Shown here in pieces: positions 44,336 through 51,962 of a stretch of 55,844 nucleotides of DNA (position 1 is its first letter; every line of letters begins with the position of its first letter). A program made the translations under genes and the position numbers. Origin of the DNA: Chitinophaga sp. CF418 (lineage in GTDB: Bacteria; Bacteroidota; Bacteroidia; Chitinophagales; Chitinophagaceae); the NCBI RefSeq assembly GCF_900142925.1, contig NZ_FRCN01000019.1, positions 1-55,844 of the forward strand, in the 5' to 3' direction. The notes beneath the pieces were generated by a model. That model was given only the letters and a program-made list of their open reading frames with translations. It had not been told where the DNA came from and searched no databases.

Positions 44336-44911
44336 ATGCCTGTTTTGAAATTCAGAGTTTACTGGGAAGAAGATGAAAGTGTGTACAGGGATATTTCCAT
44401 TAAACCGGACCAGACATTTTTACAATTTCATCAAACCATTTTACAGTCATTCGAATTTGACAATAAACATAAAGCGACTTTTTTCCGTAGCAATGATAAC
44501 TGGCAACGGGGCAGAGAGATCATTCTTGAACAGGATGGCGCTGCACGTAAGGTAGAACCACTGTTAATGGAAGACACGCCTATTGCCGCAGCTGTAAAAA
44601 CCCCCAATCAGAAGTTCATTTACCTCTATGACTATGCGAAAAACTGGACATTCCTGGTAGAACTGATCGGTGTATCAAAAGATGAAAATTCCAAAGTAGC
44701 ATATCCTTTCTGTACAAGAAAAGAAGGATTGGCGCCCAGCCAGTACGGCACCAAAGGTCTCGTAGGAGATAAACTGGTGGAAATGGAAGAGAAATATGAC
44801 CTTAATAAAGAAGGCATGAGTGAAGATGGCTTTGGGGAAGAAGGAGAGGAGGATACTAACGATTCAGATGAGGAAGCAGCTGAAGATAATAGCAACGAAG
44901 ACATGTTTTAG
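44336..44911 (+). CDS. pRiA4b ORF-3-like protein
   Basis: The 191-aa product carries the PRiA4_ORF3 pattern: LKFRVYWEEDESVYRDISI, then TFLQFHQTILQSFEFDNKHK and DYAKNWTFLVELIGV. The tail is strongly acidic (EEGEEDTNDSDEEAAEDN). The family is found on plasmids and beside IS1096-type elements, but in Bacteroidota it is often chromosomal with unknown function. The stop overlaps the miaA start by one base, so the two are translationally coupled. Confidence 0.85.
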   Translation: MPVLKFRVYWEEDESVYRDISIKPDQTFLQFHQTILQSFEFDNKHKATFFRSNDNWQRGREIILEQDGAARKVEPLLMEDTPIAAAVKTPNQKFIYLYDYAKNWTFLVELIGVSKDENSKVAYPFCTRKEGLAPSQYGTKGLVGDKLVEMEEKYDLNKEGMSEDGFGEEGEEDTNDSDEEAAEDNSNEDMF

Positions 44912-45807
44912 TGAAGACCGTTATTATCATCGCAGGTCCCACGGCGGCGGGCAAAACGGCTAAAGCAATAGAAGTGGCCCAACACTTTGATACAGCCGTT
45001 ATCTCTGCAGATTCCCGCCAGTGTTATCGTGAAATAAGTATAGGTACAGCAAAACCCAGTCAGCAGGAACTGCAGACTGTTACCCACTATTTTATTGATT
45101 CCCATTCCATAAAGGAGGAAGTTAATGCCGGTGTTTACGAAAGACTGGCATTAGACTATGCTGCCGAAGTCTGGAAAGACCGGGACGTAGTGGTGATGTG
45201 TGGAGGTACGGGGCTGTATATCAAGGCGTTCTGTGAAGGTATTGATAACATTCCCGCAGCTCCCGCAAGCGTCCGTTCCTCCATCCAGGAACGCTATGAA
45301 AAGGAAGGGTTGGCCTGGCTGCAACAGGAAGTACAGACTAAAGATCCTGCTTTTTATGCAGTGGCAGAGATCCAGAACCCGCACCGCCTCATGAGAGCTC
45401 TGGAAGTATTATATACTACTGGTCAGTCTATTACCAGTTTCAGAACAGGTAATACCGTTCAACGGGACTTTAATATCATCAAAACAGCCATTACCCTTCC
45501 CAAAGAACAGCTACACGCTAATATTGAGCGCCGCGTACACCAGATGGTGGCCGATGGCCTGCTGGAAGAGGTTCGGGCTGTATTGCCTTACCGTAATCAT
45601 AACGCTTTGCAAACCGTTGGATATAAAGAGGTATTTGATTACCTGGATGGTAAACTATCCTGGGCAGAGGCCGTAGAACAGATCATTATTCATACCCGCC
45701 AATACGCCAAACGACAACTAACATGGTTTCGGAAAGACAAGGATTTTAGATGGTTTGAAGCCGGTAACGGATTGCTGGAAGAAGTAGACCAGCTGCTTAA
45801 AACCTGA
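44911..45807 (+). CDS. miaA: tRNA dimethylallyltransferase
   Basis: GTG 44911 is the start, overlapping the previous TAG. The 298-aa product has the P-loop GPTAAGKT, ISADSRQCYREISIGTAKPS (DMAPP and base contacts), and the C-terminal segment TRQYAKRQLTWFRKD typical of MiaA. It adds a dimethylallyl group to A37 of tRNAs reading UNN codons. Its 3' end overlaps the convergent outer-membrane gene by 11 bases. Confidence 0.96.
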   Translation: MKTVIIIAGPTAAGKTAKAIEVAQHFDTAVISADSRQCYREISIGTAKPSQQELQTVTHYFIDSHSIKEEVNAGVYERLALDYAAEVWKDRDVVVMCGGTGLYIKAFCEGIDNIPAAPASVRSSIQERYEKEGLAWLQQEVQTKDPAFYAVAEIQNPHRLMRALEVLYTTGQSITSFRTGNTVQRDFNIIKTAITLPKEQLHANIERRVHQMVADGLLEEVRAVLPYRNHNALQTVGYKEVFDYLDGKLSWAEAVEQIIIHTRQYAKRQLTWFRKDKDFRWFEAGNGLLEEVDQLLKT

Positions 45808-47356
45808 CGCCACAAGTCAGTACCGCTCTTGTTGTAGTACTGTTAACCTGCGCTGCCGGCGGATTCACATAGCCATAATTGTTTGGCAACACTTCATAAG
45901 GTACTTCCCGCCGCTGCTGTTTGCCTCCCGTAACTATGGAAAGATCCATATAATAGCCGCTGCCAGCCTTGTACCCCACACCACCACTGTAATAAGTCCG
46001 TGAGCCATCAATGTTGCTGTCTTTATAAGGACTGCCATAGCGGGCAAAACCGAGCCGTAAGGCATAAAGGAGATATTTTATTTCCGCACCCGCACGGAAA
46101 TTACCGCTTGTCCGGTAGGAGGCCTTTACCTGCTCACTGTAATAGTGATTATCCGGTGTACTGCCATATTTCAGCTTCATGGAGCGATAGTCGTCCAGCT
46201 CATAATCAACGCTGATAAACCCATAGGGACGGTCAGGACTGCCCCCTGTATTCAACAATAGCACGGCGCTGGCGGTAGCCTTCCATGGCGTTCTGAAGCT
46301 GTAATTGAGATTATTTAACGCTGATTGAGTGGTGTCATCGATCATATAAACAGTAGATGCTGTTACCACACCGGCCGACTTGGTATCGGTAAGCATATCT
46401 GTCTGATAGTCCTTATTCACGCCATACCAGGTCGGAGATTGCAGGGTAAGGCCCAGGTTGAGCGGAACCACCGGTTTATAAATACCCCCTAATTTCAGAT
46501 TGACACCGATGCCGTTTGTCGTAGTTGTTTGTTTTACCTGGTAATAATTCAGGTCAGCGTGTACCGGATTAATGTTCGTTTCCACCCAGATATCCTGCTG
46601 GCCCTCTTTGATAAAGTCAATATTCATACTGCCCCCGAAGAATAGCTTTTCGCTGTGTTGCTTTCCGAAAACGAGGGCCAGTTCGGTAGTACCTCCATGT
46701 GTGAGAATGTGTCGGGATTGCTGAACCAGTACGCTGTAGTCGTCCGCTTCCGCTGCAGAGGTGAACTTGTATTGATCGCCTTCCCGGTAGGCATTGATCA
46801 GGTAGGTCTGATAGGCAAGGGATGCGCCATGCCTGATCGCTACATCCTGTTTGGCAGATAATAAGGCGTCAGGGTTGCTTACATGGGCATTGTCTGCCTG
46901 GATGAAGTAATTGAGCGATTGGGAGGAATTGGCGATGTTTCCCTGATAGTACACATCCTCCCGGAAGTTATTCGTCCTGTTCACACCCATGGCAAATACC
47001 AGGGGGCGTTCTTTTGCCTTGCTCCGCATGAGTAGCGTAACATTGTCAAACTTCAGGGCGCCTCTTTTGGAATTGTCTTTATTGCCGAGATAATAGTTGC
47101 TGTTGTTAATGTGCTGATAGCCAATAGAAAAAGATAGATCGCTTCCACGGAAAAACCCAGTTGCCGCAGGATTCACATAGATCGCTGCTATTTCCCCTCC
47201 CAATGCGCCGGTAGCGCCACCGATGGCTTGTCCGCGGGCAGAACCGGCGGATATATCGCTGCTGAATTTTAAGACTTCCTGTACGGTTTGAGCCGCAACA
47301 GGATATGCAATTGCCGGCAAGGCAAAAGCCAGTAATAGTGACAGTTTGTAAGTCAT
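45797..47356 (-). CDS. FadL/TodX-like outer-membrane protein, paralogue 1
   Basis: ATG 47356 (MTYKLSLLLAFALPAIAYPVAAQ) gives a signal peptide; an ATG at 47377 adds seven residues. The conserved opening ARGQAIGGATGALGGEIAAIYVNPAATGFFRGSD is that of OMPP1/FadL/TodX-type hydrophobic-compound channels in Bacteroidota. A beta-barrel with a C-terminal aromatic (TCGVRF) follows. It shares the order of motifs (IGGATGALGGE..IYVNPAATGFFR) with the next gene, so they arose by duplication. It is minus strand, with 83 bases from the neighbour's ATG side. Confidence 0.88.
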   Translation of the reverse strand: MTYKLSLLLAFALPAIAYPVAAQTVQEVLKFSSDISAGSARGQAIGGATGALGGEIAAIYVNPAATGFFRGSDLSFSIGYQHINNSNYYLGNKDNSKRGALKFDNVTLLMRSKAKERPLVFAMGVNRTNNFREDVYYQGNIANSSQSLNYFIQADNAHVSNPDALLSAKQDVAIRHGASLAYQTYLINAYREGDQYKFTSAAEADDYSVLVQQSRHILTHGGTTELALVFGKQHSEKLFFGGSMNIDFIKEGQQDIWVETNINPVHADLNYYQVKQTTTTNGIGVNLKLGGIYKPVVPLNLGLTLQSPTWYGVNKDYQTDMLTDTKSAGVVTASTVYMIDDTTQSALNNLNYSFRTPWKATASAVLLLNTGGSPDRPYGFISVDYELDDYRSMKLKYGSTPDNHYYSEQVKASYRTSGNFRAGAEIKYLLYALRLGFARYGSPYKDSNIDGSRTYYSGGVGYKAGSGYYMDLSIVTGGKQQRREVPYEVLPNNYGYVNPPAAQVNSTTTRAVLTCGVRF

Positions 47357-47415
47357 AGGTTTGTATAGCCGGCGCAAAAATAGAGAAAAATGAATTGATC
47401 TCTCTTCCGCTTATA

Positions 47416-47448
47416 AAAAGGGCGTCCACTCAAAGCGGACGCCCTTTT
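47416..47448 (-). terminator. terminator of paralogue 2
   Basis: A 12-bp stem AAAAGGGCGTCC/GGACGCCCTTTT (47416-47427/47437-47448), symmetric with T runs on both strands. It separates the two paralogues' transcripts. Confidence 0.85.
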
Positions 47449-47472
47449 TGAAAAATATGTTTGCTGACCGGA

Positions 47473-49059
47473 TCAGAATTTCCAGCCAAAAGTAGCATTG
47501 ATGTTAGCCTGTTTGCTGTCGATCTGGGCTGCAGCCGGTGTTGTATAGTGGTCCTCCGGAATAGCATTGGAAGACAGTACATAGGGCTGGCTGCTGATGG
47601 TATTGCTGCCATATACCACGCCAAAGTCCATATAGAAGCCACGGTTCCTGTAACCGATACCACCGCTGTAATACTCGCGTTTACCGTCAATAGCACCATT
47701 CTTATAAGGGTTGCCGTACAGGGCATAACCCAGTCTGAAAGCGATCACGTGCAGTTTTAGCTCACCACCCACGCGAATGTTGGATGCTCCCTGGTAAGTT
47801 GATTTAATAGCCTGGTTACGCTGGTCAGAGTCCTCTTTATCATAACTTTGGTCGTTCCGGAAACGCATCTTCATGGAAGCATAGTCCATGTATTCATAAT
47901 CGAATGAGATGAAACCTGTCGGCTTCCTGGTGTCGGCGGAAGGAGCGAAAAGGAAGGCTGCGCTCAGTACACCTTTCCAGGGGGTTCTGATAGTATACTT
48001 TGACTCGTCCTCAAAACCATCAAGGGTCTCGGTAGAAGAGGCAGACAGCACGCCAAAGGTCTTGGTAGAAGTGGTCATATCTGTCCTGTAAGTATCTGTA
48101 AAGCTAATCCAGGAAGGAGAGTGAAAAGTAGCTCCCAGGCTTAAGGCTTTAACGGGTTTATAAATACCACCGATCTTAAGATTGATGCCAGTTCCTTCTG
48201 ATCTGAGGGTTTCAGTAACATCAAAACTGTTCAGGTCTGTCGGCACTGTATTCTGGTTTGTTTCTTTCCATGTTCTTGAATTTTTGTAGGTCATGGTCGG
48301 AATATTCAGGCTACCACCGAGGTATAACTTATCATCATAATTAGCAGCAAAAGCGAATGCTACATCATAGGCGCCGCCTTTGGCGTCGACGATGTTCTCT
48401 TGTTTTACATTGATACTGCGGTCTTGTGCCTGTGCTGCAGAATAGAAGTTACCGTTAGGCACGCCATTATCCAGATAAGGAGAAATAAGTCCCGTCTTAT
48501 AAGCCAGCGCAGATGTATGAGCCAGGGAGCCGATAGTCTGACTACCCCCCAGCTGTTCGTTCGGGTTGGTAACGCCTGCTGCTTCTGCGTCCAGGTAATA
48601 ATTCAATGACAGGGATGAACTTGTATTAGTGCCTGTATAATAGATCCGCTGGTTATAGTTCTGTGTACGGTTCAGGCCCAGGCCAAAGCTGAAATTCTGC
48701 CATTTGCTGTCCGGCCTTTTCCTTCTGCCGCCAAAGATCATGGTGACATTGGAAATGAGTGGAATGAACTTATTATCATCACCCTTCTTATTCAGGTAAG
48801 TGCCCGTGTTGGAAATATTCTGGAAACCAACAGTAAAGGAGAAATCATTTGTTCTGAAAAAGCCGAGTCCCGCAGGGTTTACATACAGGGAAGAAGCTTC
48901 TCCTCCCAATGCGCCCAGGGCGCCGCCTACCGATTGTGCTCTTGTTGTACCTGAAGGTGAAGTCGTGCTGAATCGTAAAGCATCGTCTATCGTTTGTGCA
49001 TGTAGGGATATACAGGTTCCCGTCAGTGCCAGGGCGAACACCATTCTTTTAATCATCAT
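47473..49059 (-). CDS. FadL/TodX-like outer-membrane protein, paralogue 2
   Basis: ATG 49059 (MMIKRMVFALALTGTCISLHAQ) gives a signal peptide. The 528-aa product opens TRAQSVGGALGALGGEASSLYVNPAGLGFFRTND, like paralogue 1, and ends ATFGWKF with a terminal Phe suitable for the BAM complex. Such barrels take up hydrophobic substrates or act in gliding/secretion assemblies; I cannot choose. The rest of the barrel differs considerably from paralogue 1. Confidence 0.88.
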   Translation of the reverse strand: MMIKRMVFALALTGTCISLHAQTIDDALRFSTTSPSGTTRAQSVGGALGALGGEASSLYVNPAGLGFFRTNDFSFTVGFQNISNTGTYLNKKGDDNKFIPLISNVTMIFGGRRKRPDSKWQNFSFGLGLNRTQNYNQRIYYTGTNTSSSLSLNYYLDAEAAGVTNPNEQLGGSQTIGSLAHTSALAYKTGLISPYLDNGVPNGNFYSAAQAQDRSINVKQENIVDAKGGAYDVAFAFAANYDDKLYLGGSLNIPTMTYKNSRTWKETNQNTVPTDLNSFDVTETLRSEGTGINLKIGGIYKPVKALSLGATFHSPSWISFTDTYRTDMTTSTKTFGVLSASSTETLDGFEDESKYTIRTPWKGVLSAAFLFAPSADTRKPTGFISFDYEYMDYASMKMRFRNDQSYDKEDSDQRNQAIKSTYQGASNIRVGGELKLHVIAFRLGYALYGNPYKNGAIDGKREYYSGGIGYRNRGFYMDFGVVYGSNTISSQPYVLSSNAIPEDHYTTPAAAQIDSKQANINATFGWKF

Positions 49060-49141
49060 AGTAGAATTAAGGGTTAAAAAATACCCTGGCTTTTGACCAG
49101 GGTACATTTTTAGAATATCAATGATCAAATCATTTTAGTAT

Positions 49142-50176
49142 TTAGTTCCTTGTTCTGCCTGCGCGACCACCACCGCCGCCACCGCCACCGATGGAACCAC
49201 CACCACTGCCACCAGATCTGGGCGTATAGGATGGAGCCGGTGTATAGGAACGCTGTGGCTGCTGCATTGGCTGGAATGACCTGGTAGGAGGATTGTAAGA
49301 GCCACTGGTGCGGCCACCGCCATCGCTACCTACAGGACGTTCGCCTGAAGAAGGTGTAAATGCACGTCTTGGTGTGTAATAACCATCAGGATTGGTTCTG
49401 CCACCGGTAGTAGGACGTTCTACTACACGTCCGCCGGGATCAGTAGTACCGGAACCCCTTCTGGCAGGAACATAGTCTGTTCTGGTTGTACGTCCGCCAG
49501 GATTTGGCGTTGTACCGCCAACTACCCTGCCTGGGTAAGATGTACCGAAGCTACCGCGTGTACGGCGTCCTACAGAGGAATAACCATAGTAACCTCCGTG
49601 GCCACCGTAGTAGCCAGGATAATATCCTCCACCGTAGTAACCACCATAATATCCACCGTAGTACCATGGATTGTATGACCAGCTGCTGTACCATGGGCTA
49701 TACCATGGATTGTAACCCCAGCCATAACCGAAGCCTATACTGATGGAAGGACCCCAGAAAGAGCTATAGTAAGGAGAACCCCAGCCATAACCAAAGCCAC
49801 CTCCGTAGTAGCTGCTCATACCCCAGCCGCTGCCGTAGTAAGCGCTGCCGTAATAAGGACTACCGTAAGCACCGGAATACACATTCGGTGAATAGTAATC
49901 TGAGTAAGACCCCCTATAGTTGTTGTTGTTAAACATATCTATACGGCGTGAATAGTCCCCCTGATCTTCATCGTCATATGTAACATAGGTGCCGCCATCA
50001 CCGTCAGCATCAGTCACAGTAACGTTATCGTTATTTTGATTATTGCTTGAAGCATAAGTGGGTTTAACTCTCGGAGAGTAGTACACATCGTCCGGTGTTT
50101 GTGTGGTTTTATATGCTGACGAACAACTGCTTAGAATAAACAGCGCTAGTGCAGCGAGGTAAGGAATTGATTTCAT
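49142..50176 (-). CDS. Gly/Tyr/Ser-rich lipoprotein
   Basis: The 344-aa product has a lipobox (ILSSC). The middle is dense in Tyr/Gly repeats (YYGGYYGGYYGGGYYPGYY), then Arg/Pro/Thr-rich tails (GRTTRTDYVPARRGSG, PGGRVVERPTTGG) and an RG/GG-rich C-terminus (GSGGGSIGGGGGG). The composition suggests a flexible surface or wall-associated protein; DNA here is highly repetitive, so coordinates inside are less certain. It is 14 bases from paralogue 2's long upstream frame. Confidence 0.8.
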   Translation of the reverse strand: MKSIPYLAALALFILSSCSSAYKTTQTPDDVYYSPRVKPTYASSNNQNNDNVTVTDADGDGGTYVTYDDEDQGDYSRRIDMFNNNNYRGSYSDYYSPNVYSGAYGSPYYGSAYYGSGWGMSSYYGGGFGYGWGSPYYSSFWGPSISIGFGYGWGYNPWYSPWYSSWSYNPWYYGGYYGGYYGGGYYPGYYGGHGGYYGYSSVGRRTRGSFGTSYPGRVVGGTTPNPGGRTTRTDYVPARRGSGTTDPGGRVVERPTTGGRTNPDGYYTPRRAFTPSSGERPVGSDGGGRTSGSYNPPTRSFQPMQQPQRSYTPAPSYTPRSGGSGGGSIGGGGGGGGRAGRTRN

Positions 50177-50285
50177 TTGTCGGAATTTTTAGCCTGATTT
50201 CTATAGTAAATTTACACTATTTTTAACGTAAAGAACGGTTAATGCTACAATAATATCTAGCCACTCATAATATTTTACCAAACTG

Positions 50286-50316
50286 TTTGCACGTTTCTGA
50301 TTTTCATGTAGGTTTG
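50286..50316 (+). promoter_or_regulatory. proS promoter
   Basis: TTTG at 50286-50289, 19 bases, then TAGGTTTG at 50309-50316: a good Bacteroidota -33/-7 match, giving a leader of about 100 bases. Confidence 0.6.
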
Positions 50317-50421
50317 TGACATTTTACCTTTTGGTAATATATCTAGTACAAATATTAAGCCAAATTCAGATTTGTTTTAAAATATATGTACTGGTCATGA
50401 TTATTAATATTTCAACACTAT

Positions 50422-51897
50422 ATGAGTAAAGAGATCACAGCCCGTTCTGAAGATTATTCACAATGGTATAATGATTTGGTTCTGAAAGGAGGATTGGCAG
50501 ATTATTCTGCGGTGAAGGGATGTATGGTGATCAAACCATACGGTTTTGCACTTTGGGAAGGCATGAGAGATGTGCTGGACAAAAAATTCAAAGACACCGG
50601 ACACCAGAACGCTTACTTCCCCTTATTCATTCCAAAAAGCTTTCTGAGCAAAGAGGAAGATCATATTGAAGGTTTCGCTAAGGAATGCGCAGTTGTAACA
50701 CACCACCGTCTGATGAAGAATCCGAACGGTAAAGGTGTTGTGGTAGATCCTACCGCCAAACTGGAAGAAGAACTGATCGTTCGCCCTACTTCCGAAACGA
50801 TCATCTGGAATACATATAAAGACTGGATCCAGTCTTACCGCGACCTGCCGCTGCTGATCAACCAGTGGGCAAACGTAGTACGCTGGGAAATGCGTACCCG
50901 CCTGTTCCTGCGTACAGCTGAATTCCTCTGGCAGGAAGGTCATACCGCTCACGCTACCGCTGAAGAGGCGATTGCAGAAACCGAGCAGATGCTGGAAGTA
51001 TATGCCGACTTTGCGGAGAACTATATGGCGATGCCGGTAGTGAGAGGGGTTAAATCTCCTGCTGAACGTTTTGCCGGTGCCATCGACACTTACTGTATCG
51101 AGGCGCTGATGCAGGATGGTAAAGCACTGCAGGCAGGTACTTCCCACTTCCTGGGACAAAACTTCGCCAAGGCCTTTGATGTACAGTTCTCCAACAAAGA
51201 GAACAAACTGGAATATGTGTGGGCTACCTCCTGGGGTGTATCCACCCGTCTGATCGGTGCGCTGGTAATGGCGCACAGTGATGATGATGGTCTGGTCCTG
51301 CCTCCCCGTATTGCTCCATTACAGGTGGTGATCGTGCCTATCTATAAAGGTGATGACCAGAAGGCAAAGATCGACGCAAAAGTTCACGAGATCATGGGCC
51401 AGCTGAAGAAAGCCGGTATCCGTGTGAAATACGATGATAATGACAATGCCCGTCCGGGATGGAAATTTGCGGAATATGAAATGAAAGGCGTGCCTGTACG
51501 TATCGCACTGGGCGCCCGTGACCTGGAAAACAATGTGGCTGAAGTAGCCCGCCGCGATACCAAAACCAAGGAAAGTCTGCCGCTGGATGGCCTGGCCGAA
51601 CGTATCGGTACACTGCTGGAAGATATTCAGCAGCAGATGTACAATAAGGCGCTGACCTTCCGTGACGAACATATCACGCCTGCCGATACCATGGAGGAAT
51701 TTGAACGCCTGCTCGAAGACAAAGGCGGATTCATTTATGCTCACTGGGATGGCACTACAGATACAGAAGAGAAGATCAAGGAGCGCACTAAAGCGACCAT
51801 ACGTTGCATTCCTTTAAACAATAAACAGGAGGCTGGTACCTGTATCCTTACAGGTAAACCTTCTACGCAAAGGGTATTATTTGCCCGTGCATATTAA
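50422..51897 (+). CDS. proS: prolyl-tRNA synthetase (archaeal/eukaryal-type)
   Basis: The 491-aa class-II synthetase has catalytic motifs RWEMRTRLFLRTAEFLWQEGHTAHAT, GTSHFLGQNFAKAFD and WATSWGVSTRLIG. An anticodon-binding domain (QVVIVPIYKGDDQK) and a C-terminal extension ending with Cys-containing CILTGKPSTQRVLFARAY follow. This is the ProS type without the bacterial editing insert. It charges tRNA-Pro. It has a single promoter and its own terminator. Confidence 0.97.
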   Translation: MSKEITARSEDYSQWYNDLVLKGGLADYSAVKGCMVIKPYGFALWEGMRDVLDKKFKDTGHQNAYFPLFIPKSFLSKEEDHIEGFAKECAVVTHHRLMKNPNGKGVVVDPTAKLEEELIVRPTSETIIWNTYKDWIQSYRDLPLLINQWANVVRWEMRTRLFLRTAEFLWQEGHTAHATAEEAIAETEQMLEVYADFAENYMAMPVVRGVKSPAERFAGAIDTYCIEALMQDGKALQAGTSHFLGQNFAKAFDVQFSNKENKLEYVWATSWGVSTRLIGALVMAHSDDDGLVLPPRIAPLQVVIVPIYKGDDQKAKIDAKVHEIMGQLKKAGIRVKYDDNDNARPGWKFAEYEMKGVPVRIALGARDLENNVAEVARRDTKTKESLPLDGLAERIGTLLEDIQQQMYNKALTFRDEHITPADTMEEFERLLEDKGGFIYAHWDGTTDTEEKIKERTKATIRCIPLNNKQEAGTCILTGKPSTQRVLFARAY

Positions 51898-51905
51898 TAA
51901 AACTT

Positions 51906-51941
51906 ACCGGTAGTGCCAGCTGAGCTGGTACTGCCGGTTTT
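51906..51941 (+). terminator. proS terminator
   Basis: A 15-bp stem ACCGGTAGTGCCAGC/GCTGGTACTGCCGGT (51906-51920/51924-51938) with a 3-base loop, then TTTATTA. Confidence 0.88.
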
Positions 51942-51962
51942 ATTATCAAAATCCGACCCGTC

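Noticed and set aside
50623..51276. 217-aa minus-strand ORF
   Set aside because: Antisense to proS, which is unambiguous.
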